From the NCBI GenBank assembly GCA_039105265.1, contig JAPFFF010000051.1:806001-870000 (forward strand): a stretch of DNA of 64,000 nucleotides. The letters are read 5' to 3'. Numbering within the stretch: position 1 is the stretch's first letter; each line of letters opens with the position of its first letter. Positions 11,001 to 18,052 of this stretch are shown one piece after another. This DNA is from Tritrichomonas musculus. Lineage: Eukaryota; Parabasalia; Tritrichomonadida; Tritrichomonadidae. Under the pieces are notes generated by a model. That model had not been told where the DNA came from and did no database searches. It worked only from the letters and a program-made list of their open reading frames with translations. A program made the translations under genes and the position numbers.

Positions 11001-12669
11001 TTTTACCTTTAATCAGCATTCGAATGTAACATATTATTGCTTCATAGTAGTTGCTGTTTGCTGATTGTATGATGTACCTGATGCCAATATTGATGTTTTC
11101 TGGAAAGCCGTTTTTTCCTTCGATCAAAAACAAACCAACTTCAAACTGATTTTCTGGTTTATTTTGTGCTTTTTCAACGAGTTCTTGATTCTTTTTAGAA
11201 AGAGTACGAAATAGACTCAATGGAAGTATCGAGTTGTATGACTCTGCCTTCTGAATTTCTTCAATTTTTTCTTTTCCTTCTTTGATCTTGCCTGAACCAT
11301 CTTCTACTTCTTTAATCTTGCCTGGAGTTTCTTCCACTTCTTTAATCTTACCTGGAGCATCTTCTACTTCTTTGATCTTACCTGAAGCTTCTTCTACTTC
11401 TTTGATCTTACTTGGAGCATCTTCTACTTCTTTGATCTTACCAGAGACTTTTTCTCCTTCTTTGATCTTACCAGAAATTTGGCCTTTTTCTTTCTTTTCT
11501 CGATTTTCTTCAAATTTTTGATCAGGTTTGCTTGATAATAATGATTCATGAACAGGATTATCTTGTTTCCGTGCTTCAATATTTGATGAATTTGATTCTT
11601 CTTCTTCCTTATGATAACATTTATTTGAATCTTCTTCAATTGTTTGGTTGTTTGAGTTAGATTCGTTGTTTCTCACCTGCTGCCGTGATTTGATGAAGTC
11701 CGAAAAGCGAATAGCTCTGTTGGAAACATTAAATGTGCTTTGATATGTGTCTATGAAATCAACATAATCTTCAAATTCAACCCTGTCAATCGTTTCTGTG
11801 ATGAATTCGTCGTTGCTTTTCATTTCCTCACAAATGTCATCGAACAACGGTCTTTCTTCAGCTTCCTGCGACCAGCAGCGTTCAATCAGATTCTTGTATA
11901 CTGGTGGAACATCGTCGCTTATTTCTGGGCGATAACCTTCGTTCATAACTTTCTTCATTATTTGATAAATACTCAACTTTTTGAATGGTCTATCGTTTGT
12001 GACAATTTCATAGACAATAAAACCGAATGCGTAAACGTCTCCCTGTTTTGAGTATCTTTCTTCTCGTAATATTTCTGGTGCCATGTATGCTGGCGTGCCT
12101 TTCAGTCCTTTGTGAGATTGAATGTTCATTGAAATTGTGAGGAAATCCGTTAATTTTGACAAGCCAAAATCTGAGATTTTTGGATGAAAGAAGTCATCCA
12201 TCAGGACGTTTTCTGGCTTCAAGTCGCGGTGAATGACATTGTTTTTGTGGAGATAGAGCATACCTGATGCAATACCGTATATGTTAATGAGCTTTTTTGT
12301 ATCATCCCATCCATCTGGTGAAAGTCCTGCGTTTTGCAGACTGATAATGTCTTGAAGGGAACCATTCGTTGAAAGTTCGGTAATGATAGTTGGTGATGGA
12401 TCATCTTCGAAATCGGTTGGATAATAACCAATAAATTTTAGAATCGATGGATGATTCAGGATTGACATTAGATTAACTTCACGAAATAGTAATAAAGTTT
12501 CTTCTGAATCTTTCGTCTCTTCATCGAGCATGAAATTAGCAACTTTGGCAGCGTAATATTCTCCTGTTTGAAGATCTTTGACTCGATATACTTTGCTAAA
12601 TCCACCTTCACCTATTTTGCTCATCAATACATAGCGGTGGATATCTAAAACTGCAGATTGTGCTGACAT
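8044..12669 (-). CDS. Protein kinase - Sel1 repeat - BspA LRR fusion
   Basis: 1541 residues. Residues 1-290 are a complete TKL-like kinase: glycine loop GEGGFSKVY, Lys42 in AAKVA, HRDLKPEN near 147, DFGLSK near 166, APEIL and DVYAFG. All catalytic residues are present, so it should be active, with Ser/Thr specificity suggested by HRDLKPEN. Residues about 400-463 are a charged 10-residue repeat (KIKEVEDAPG). Residues about 500-655 are Sel1-like helical repeats (YYEAIICYIRM, AFKYFEEGTKIGS, KEGYKYFQLSKDKG). From about 800 to the end are about 31 tandem 23-residue BspA LRR_5 repeats, nearly identical to each other except numbers 17-20. No signal peptide or membrane segment, so the BspA block is probably intracellular. 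A decayed repeat relic follows the stop. Kinase-LRR fusions of this kind fit lineage-specific expansion in trichomonads. Confidence 0.9.
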   Translation of the reverse strand: MSAQSAVLDIHRYVLMSKIGEGGFSKVYRVKDLQTGEYYAAKVANFMLDEETKDSEETLLLFREVNLMSILNHPSILKFIGYYPTDFEDDPSPTIITELSTNGSLQDIISLQNAGLSPDGWDDTKKLINIYGIASGMLYLHKNNVIHRDLKPENVLMDDFFHPKISDFGLSKLTDFLTISMNIQSHKGLKGTPAYMAPEILREERYSKQGDVYAFGFIVYEIVTNDRPFKKLSIYQIMKKVMNEGYRPEISDDVPPVYKNLIERCWSQEAEERPLFDDICEEMKSNDEFITETIDRVEFEDYVDFIDTYQSTFNVSNRAIRFSDFIKSRQQVRNNESNSNNQTIEEDSNKCYHKEEEESNSSNIEARKQDNPVHESLLSSKPDQKFEENREKKEKGQISGKIKEGEKVSGKIKEVEDAPSKIKEVEEASGKIKEVEDAPGKIKEVEETPGKIKEVEDGSGKIKEGKEKIEEIQKAESYNSILPLSLFRTLSKKNQELVEKAQNKPENQFEVGLFLIEGKNGFPENINIGIRYIIQSANSNYYEAIICYIRMLIKGKIIHRDLTKANEYLTKIDNKHQDVILLLRGLISRKMDKFKQAFKYFEEGTKIGSQECMYQYGKMLFLGEAKKSNPKEGYKYFQLSKDKGYQKCEYIMRSINTLNQIKGFTKFSSETQMIIIKNNSKNLYNKSNQNEQESEFSQIILHPHNTEKLFYNKSLKSNDFIKFLSKYKKILVEINFAETSSFKTIMELIIKIRNKKVKNIKIGISFSIFNLSSLSSLFTDNISYYIIDSSIINIPPESFKDCSFMKEIMIPFSVTSIGSSAFRECSSLTQITIPSSVTSIGSYAFEKCTSLTQITISSSVTSIGSSAFSECSSLTQITIPSSVTSIGDSAFSECSSLTQITIPSSVTSIGISAFSGCSSLTQITISSSVTSIGDSAFSECSSLTQITIPSSVTSIGSSAFSGCSSLTQITIPSSVTSIGISAFRECSSLTQITISSSVTKIEGFTFIKCSSLTQITIPSSVTSIGDSAFSECSSLAQITIPSSVTSIGFSAFSGCSSLTQITIPSSVTKIEDFTFIKCSSLAQITIPSSVTSIGDSAFSGCSSLTQITISSSVTSIGDSAFSFCSSLTQITIPSSVTSIGISAFSECSSLTQITISSSVTKIEGFTFFKCSSLTQITIPSSVTSIGDGVFSGCSSLTKISLPSSITKIKDRDQLSSMEQITLPSSVTSIGKYAFARFVLLKKLTIPSSVIQIGSYALSGCSSLTEVIIPSSVITIEEGSFSECSSLKQITIPSSVTKIEGFTFIKCSSLAQITIPSSVTSIGSSAFSGCSSLTQITIPSSVTSIGISAFRECSSLTQITIPSSVTKIEGFTFFKCSSLAQITIPSSVTSIGFSAFSGCSSLTQITIPSSVTSIGDSAFSECSSLTQITIPSSVTSIGDSAFSECSSLTQITIPSSVTSIGSSAFRECSSLTQITIPSSVTSIGDSAFSECSSLTQITIPSSVTKIECFTFFKCSSLKLITIPSSLDINLHVINPKVKVKYI
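8080..10290 (-). repeat. About 31 tandem 69-bp coding repeats (BspA LRR)
   Basis: Each 69-bp unit encodes one 23-residue repeat. Units come in recurring subtypes (DSAFSE, ISAFSG or ISAFRE, KIEGFTF(I/F)K) in partly repeated order, which points to duplication of multi-unit blocks. Units 17-20 are clearly diverged and split the array into two homogenised blocks. The opposite strand is open for 315 and 355 codons because of the same repeat. Confidence 0.9.
11278..11478 (-). repeat. 30-bp coding repeats, KIKEVED type
   Basis: About seven units of 30 bp within the kinase-Sel1 linker encode a charged 10-residue repeat (KIKEVEDAPG and variants). Probably a flexible or helical spacer. Confidence 0.75.
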
Positions 12670-13304
12670 CTCTTATATAAATAATTATTCAAAATTTGGT
12701 TTTTTGATGAGTATTTCTAATATCTCGATAACTAATTTAATAATCACTCAATACTTTATATTATATAATATATAAAATTAGATTAGAAAGTAAAAATGTT
12801 AATATTGATATTTTTATTTGATATATTGTTCGTAATTTTACATAACGGTTTAATTAATATTATTTATTGTACTTTTAGTTTCTAAGGAAAAAAATTTTTC
12901 TTTCAAAATTTGAAAATGAAAAAAATAAAATTTATTTTTAAAGAAAAGAAAAATATATGTAACCACTAATATCTTCCAATATATTTTTTTCATTATATTT
13001 TCAATATTTATGTTATGATATTTAAATATTATATTGATAAAAATAATATCTTATTAACTTATTAAAAATAAAGATATTTATAAAAAATATTTTAAGAAGT
13101 TTACATATTTTATCAAATAATTTAAAATTAATATTTATCAATGAAATATTTTTATAAAATAATTTTTTCATAATAAATAAAACAAAATATATAATTGTAT
13201 TCTAAATTAAAAATATAATTGTATAATTCCAATAATTAGTGTATTCCTTATCCTGAATATAATAATAAGAGTTTATTTTGAACATAGGCTTAAAAAGAAA
13301 ATAA
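12670..13304. other. Intergenic, very AT-rich
   Basis: Mostly TTTATA-type low-complexity DNA between the kinase-BspA start and the pseudokinase stop. No frame, repeat or RNA seen. Confidence 0.6.
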
Positions 13305-14798
13305 TTATTTCTTATTTTCAGAGCCATTTTCATTCATCAAACCGAAGCATTCGAGCATATCTCTAATGATGTTCTCAGTTATTTTCACATCTACAATTTT
13401 ATCAAGCTGGCGTCCTTTGTACACTGAGAGGAACCTCTCGATATCCTCTTTTGCCCTTCCGTAGCCACGGTAGCAGCACTCTACGATGTCTGAGAGAGTG
13501 CATGCGTAATCGAGGGAGTCCAAAGCGCTCTCGATTCTGAACTCGATTTCCTCCTTGTTTCTGACGTAAACAGGCAGACTCTTGACCGACTCGATCACTT
13601 GCTCGACCGATGCGAAACGATCTGCAGGATTCATCTGCATGCACTTCTCAACGACTTCCTTCATCCCAGCCATCCTCTTGCTGGAGAACTCACTGCCTTT
13701 GAAAATGTCACTGACAGCTCTACCTGCTGTGCTGCCAATCCTGGACGATAGAGGCGTCTGCGTGATGACCTCGTACATCACCGCGCCAAGTGCGAAGATG
13801 TCCAATGATTGGCCGAATCTGAAACCTTCCTCATCCTTCTCATAGCAGCTTCCATCTTTAAAGTAGCCGTGCTCAAGCCTGTCAAAAAATTCAGGTGCCC
13901 TGCAAAAGAGCCTCCCGTTTGGCACTCGCATTTCGCGCTCCTTTTCAGCATCGCAGCAGAAAGAAGCAAGATAAGCATCGCCCGATGCTGACAAGAAAAC
14001 GTCATCGCTGCTGAGTCCTCCGTGACAGAGGTGGCCATTGTGAAGGTCACGCAGTGCAATCGAGAGCTCCAGGACGATCACAACCTTGTCAACGAGTGTC
14101 AGTTTTCCGCGGTGCTCCTCTCGGCAGATGCTGGCGAGAGTGCCGGCCGGAAAATGGGGGATCGTGACACAGGAATCGCTGGCCTCGATTGGATAGACGA
14201 TGAATTTTGAATACTTGCCGATCAATAACCGTTTTCCTCTCTCAATTGTTTGATTGCATTGACCGTTTATGATGTATGATTTGCACAACATGAAATTTAG
14301 ATCGTTGTCGACTTGTATTGAGCAAGATGAGTACATGTTGCTGAAAATTGAGTCGTTTCCAAGGTCCATGTTTGTTGATGACCCCATTTTTTTTGACAGG
14401 ATACTAGAAAACTTTGTAATGAAGCGATTCTGGTCGAGGAGATCTTTAAAAATGAGGCGGGAAAGAACATTGAGCATGTAATATCGTGAATTTTGTTGTA
14501 TGTGACAGATTATTGTTTGTAATGAGTTGTCTGGGAGATTAAAGCTGATTTGAGATTGGATTTCTTGGTATTGCTGTAAAATTGAGGACTGATCAATACA
14601 TTCTTTATTTCCATCTAGTATCATGTAGAATAGTTTCCATACAGCATAGGAGTTAAATTTGGAATAATTTTTTGATATATAGAAAATTTTCACAAAATTA
14701 GCATCAGTTATAAACTGTCTGTTTTCATTGCTATTTGTAAATGATTTTTGATTTTTTGAAGGAGAGATCATGATAAAATAAAAATTATATTTTTTCAT
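13305..14798 (-). CDS. Pseudokinase with helical N-terminal domain
   Basis: About 497 residues from the ATG of MKKYNFYF; the next ATG, 9 codons on, is an alternative start. Residues about 195-405 have a kinase outline: HGGLSSDDVFL where HRDLKPxN should be, ASFC instead of DFG, then RAPEFF, a good SLDIFALGAVMYEV (DxxxxG) and NPADRF. The catalytic Asp and the metal-binding DFG Asp are therefore absent, so catalysis is unlikely; a scaffolding or allosteric role is inferred. The first 190 residues are a helical domain I do not recognise. GC content rises sharply across the kinase-like part compared with the N-terminal third. It lies on the same strand as the kinase-BspA gene, 0.6 kb upstream, but is not obviously co-transcribed. 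Confidence 0.75.
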   Translation of the reverse strand: MKKYNFYFIMISPSKNQKSFTNSNENRQFITDANFVKIFYISKNYSKFNSYAVWKLFYMILDGNKECIDQSSILQQYQEIQSQISFNLPDNSLQTIICHIQQNSRYYMLNVLSRLIFKDLLDQNRFITKFSSILSKKMGSSTNMDLGNDSIFSNMYSSCSIQVDNDLNFMLCKSYIINGQCNQTIERGKRLLIGKYSKFIVYPIEASDSCVTIPHFPAGTLASICREEHRGKLTLVDKVVIVLELSIALRDLHNGHLCHGGLSSDDVFLSASGDAYLASFCCDAEKEREMRVPNGRLFCRAPEFFDRLEHGYFKDGSCYEKDEEGFRFGQSLDIFALGAVMYEVITQTPLSSRIGSTAGRAVSDIFKGSEFSSKRMAGMKEVVEKCMQMNPADRFASVEQVIESVKSLPVYVRNKEEIEFRIESALDSLDYACTLSDIVECCYRGYGRAKEDIERFLSVYKGRQLDKIVDVKITENIIRDMLECFGLMNENGSENKK

Positions 14799-15167
14799 AT
14801 CACATTTCACCTCAGATTTTGAATTAAATCATAAAAACAAAATTTAATGAGAGTTTAAGCTTGTAAATTTGGTGAAATAAACGTTTTTTGGGTTTTAAAA
14901 ATCACCAAATATAACCATATTATTGTCAAATAAATTTTATTAATAAAATTTAGTTTTATCAAAAGACATAAACCATTGAATTATTTGAAAGAGGAATTAA
15001 ATGAGTTTTATCAAAAGTCATACTAATAATCGATAAGATTTTCTCAGTAAAAAAATGTTATTTTTTGAATATTACAAAATAATTGTATGATTTGTATAAT
15101 ATATCATATAAAATAATAATAAAAAGCTCATTTATATTGACGATGAAAAGCCAAATAACCGATTTGA

Positions 15168-15194
15168 CCAAAAGCCCAGGTCTTGGGCTTTTGG
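15168..15194. repeat. Perfect 11-bp hairpin
   Basis: CCAAAAGCCCA, a 5-nt loop and TGGGCTTTTGG form a clean stem, followed by GGCGACAG. Related strings (GGTCTTGG, TTTTGGCGA) recur inverted at 17868-17910 on the far side of the 2.2-kb element, so this may be the end of an older repeat. Confidence 0.5.
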
Positions 15195-15413
15195 CGACAG
15201 CATTCAATTTTGAATAGTTTACATATATTTTGGAGATCACCAAAACGGTTTTTTTGGCGATGGTGATTTGTAAAGCTTTCAAAATATCATATATAAAATA
15301 AAAAAAAAAATAAGATATAAATATATAATAAAATCAATAAAAGCATTTTTTCAATTGAAAATAATTTTTTTTCATTTATATTTTAAATATATACCGATAT
15401 AAAATGTATTTAA

Positions 15414-15533
15414 AATATTAATAGTATTTATATTTTTATGAATATTTATAGCCGAATAATAAATAATGCATTGAAATAATTCATTGAAATATTAATAGTA
15501 TTTATATTTTTATGAATATATATAGCCGAGTAA
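15414..15533. repeat. Direct repeat pair beside a TTAA element
   Basis: Two copies of about 45 bp beginning ATATTAATAGTATTTATA and ending TATAGCCGA(A/G)TAA lie at about 15414-15465 and 15487-15533. The second copy runs up to the TTAA insertion site. Confidence 0.6.
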
Positions 15534-15537
15534 TTAA

Positions 15538-17743
15538 GGGGGACCTTTCCCCGTTTACTATTATAAATTGAACGATTAATATTTGACTTGAATATTATCG
15601 TTTTAATTCAAATTTTAATTGAAAATTTAAAAATGAAATAACTCAATGTAAAGATTTAAGGTGATTTTGATTTTTGGCAATCATATTATGTAATAGATAG
15701 TTTAGAATATCTAGGCCTCAAATATCATAAATTTATATCAAATAATGAAAAATGATGATTGTTTGCAAAATTCTTTGATGCTTTAATGCATGTAATATAT
15801 TATTTACTAGTTTGAGACCTAGATTATTTAATTTGGCTTACATAGTTTCTATGTATATAAAAATAATATGATAAATAATTTTATGGATTGAGTTATTTCA
15901 TTTTTAAATTCTCCATTATAAAAATACATGGAAAATTGATCAGAGCAAAAATGGTCCTACAGCTGAAATAAACTGTTTTTGGATTTAGATATATATTTAT
16001 TTATTTATTTCTATTATAAATAAAGTAAACATGCATATTTTTATTATATTGTTTTGCAAATGAATATTCAATTTTTAAAAAAGAAACACATTGTTTTTAT
16101 TTAAAATATGTATATTATATATGATGTAATTTGTTATATGAAATAAACATATTGCATTCAATTTTTTATAATTGCTTAGTCCATATTTAATTAGATCAAT
16201 GGCATCTTTATTAATACATATAGGATGTTTTGAAAATATTAATTTACATTCAATTCATATTTTATAATACCAATAATATTGATTTAAATACATAAATATA
16301 TAGTTTAATATATAAATAATAATTTAAAAATGATATATTTTTAAATTATTATATACTTACATATATTTTAATATGCATCTATAAATTGAATATTCAATAT
16401 AATACTAAAAAATATTAGAATCAAGTGGGTAATTCTAAAAACAAAATTTTTGTAATCAATAGTTTTTTCAATAAAATAATTCTCACAAAAATTGTATTTA
16501 TTTAATATAAAATATTGTTTTATCTTTTTATTTATCAGGGTTAATTATTATATATAATTTAATTTCTATATATTGTATATTAAATATTATATTGATTATA
16601 TTGATTGAATATAGTTTTACATAGAATTATATGCATTTTAATAATTCAATTTATGAAAAAAAAAAAAAAAAAAATGAAAATTTGAATTGATACAATTAGA
16701 TATATATTAATTATATTTTAATTTCATGTTATTTCCTATATAATATATTTATTATAATTATAATAATAAATATTTAATAAATATTAATTGAAATAATAAT
16801 ATTATTAATATTTTATTTTTTTAAATTGAATTAATCATATTTTGATAGAAAAGGAAAAGAGTCTCAATATTTAAATACGTTTATTTAAAAGTATTCAATT
16901 AATCTATTTATATATTATATGTTTATTTTTGTGTATTAAATGAATCTAATATTGATATCTCATACATTAAATAACTGAGTAAAATTGTTTGAATCATTCA
17001 ATATTTTTCAAATAAAAAAAGTAGTATGCTTATATCTTTACTAATAACGAATTTAATCTTTATATTATAGATCTATAAAATGATATATATTATAATAAAA
17101 TGTAATAATAAACTAAACGAAAATAAGATCAATATCAATACAAATAAATATAAAACTACGCATTTATTTTCAAAAGTATTTTTAAAACTAAAATATAGTA
17201 TTATAGTATTAATATATTAGTTAAACAAATATATTTCAAATAATAATATATTATAAATAACAATAAAAGTCATATTCAATATATAATAATCAATCTTTAA
17301 TCTATTTTTTTTTGAATATTCCTATTATCTCTCAATGTTTTTGTTATTTTGACATTTTATATTTTTATATAATATAATAAATTAAATATGTATGATATAT
17401 ATATATAAATATGTTTTTTTAAGTAATTATCAAAAAACATATTATAATTCATTTTAATTTCTATTAAAAACATCAAATAAAACTTATTAAGCATGTGTGA
17501 ACAATCTGATAATCAATTTATTTTATTGTGAAAACAGTTTTTAAAAATGAAATTGAATTTACTTTTTTATTATTATTGTCTAACCTTTAATTGATATATC
17601 AAATGACTTACATAGTTATTAACATAAGCGAAATAATATAATCGTCTAAACAAAACATAGAAGATAATCTTATAAATCATAATTATCTATTTAACCTTTA
17701 GGCCAATAATTTGGCCTGATCGTTTTACATTGAAAGGTCCCCC
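15538..17743. mobile_element. Non-autonomous TTAA-type DNA transposon (piggyBac-like ends)
   Basis: GGGGGACCTTTC at 15538-15549 is matched by GAAAGGTCCCCC at 17732-17743, a perfect 12-bp terminal inverted repeat. Each end abuts TTAA (15534-15537 and 17744-17747), the duplication typical of piggyBac-type insertion. The 2.2-kb interior is AT-rich and has no open frame of note, so mobilisation would need a transposase from elsewhere. The left end carries an internal foldback (15624-15910). The family is inferred from TTAA plus short inverted ends only. Confidence 0.65.
15624..15910. repeat. Foldback with 24-bp perfect inverted ends inside the TTAA element
   Basis: TTTAAAAATGAAATAACTCA near 15626 is exactly inverted at 15889-15908, with 24 bp perfect in total. 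Inner strings CTAGGCCTCAAA and TTTGAGACCTAG are also inverted. It could be a nested MITE or an older end of the host element. Confidence 0.55.
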
Positions 17744-17747
17744 TTAA

Positions 17748-18052
17748 ATAAATTCATTGAATTTATTGAATGTTGATTCGTAAATTGAATTATTATTTAA
17801 TCAAATATCATTTAATCATTTTATTTAATAATTCATAAGAAATAACTTTTTAAAAGATTTATTAAAATCGCCAAAAGACCAGAAAGAATCACCAAGACCA
17901 GGTCTTTTTTTTACATTTGGGTATATTTTACAAGCTTAGAGAGTTTCTCCATTAATTATTATGCAATCTACTATATTTATTTTGAAAAATCCAATCTCTT
18001 TAGCGAAAATATAACCACATTTTTGTGAAAAAAAATGCCAAAATTTTAGCAA
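17748..18052. other. Intergenic upstream of the VWA-E2 gene
   Basis: AT-rich. Contains the CCAAAAGACC / CCAAGACCAGGTC strings near 17873-17910 that mirror the 15168 hairpin. No clear TCATTTT initiator is seen in the last 40 bases before the ATG. Confidence 0.45.

Larger units (their letters stand above)
14799..15533. other. Intergenic with hairpin and direct repeats
   Basis: AT-rich DNA. It contains the 15168-15194 hairpin, a second inverted pair near 15237 (ATCACC ... GGTGAT) and two 45-bp direct repeats at 15414-15533. No gene. Confidence 0.5.

Noticed and set aside
15058-15282. 74-codon minus-strand frame
   Set aside because: It spans the perfect hairpin at 15168 and has no recognisable features.
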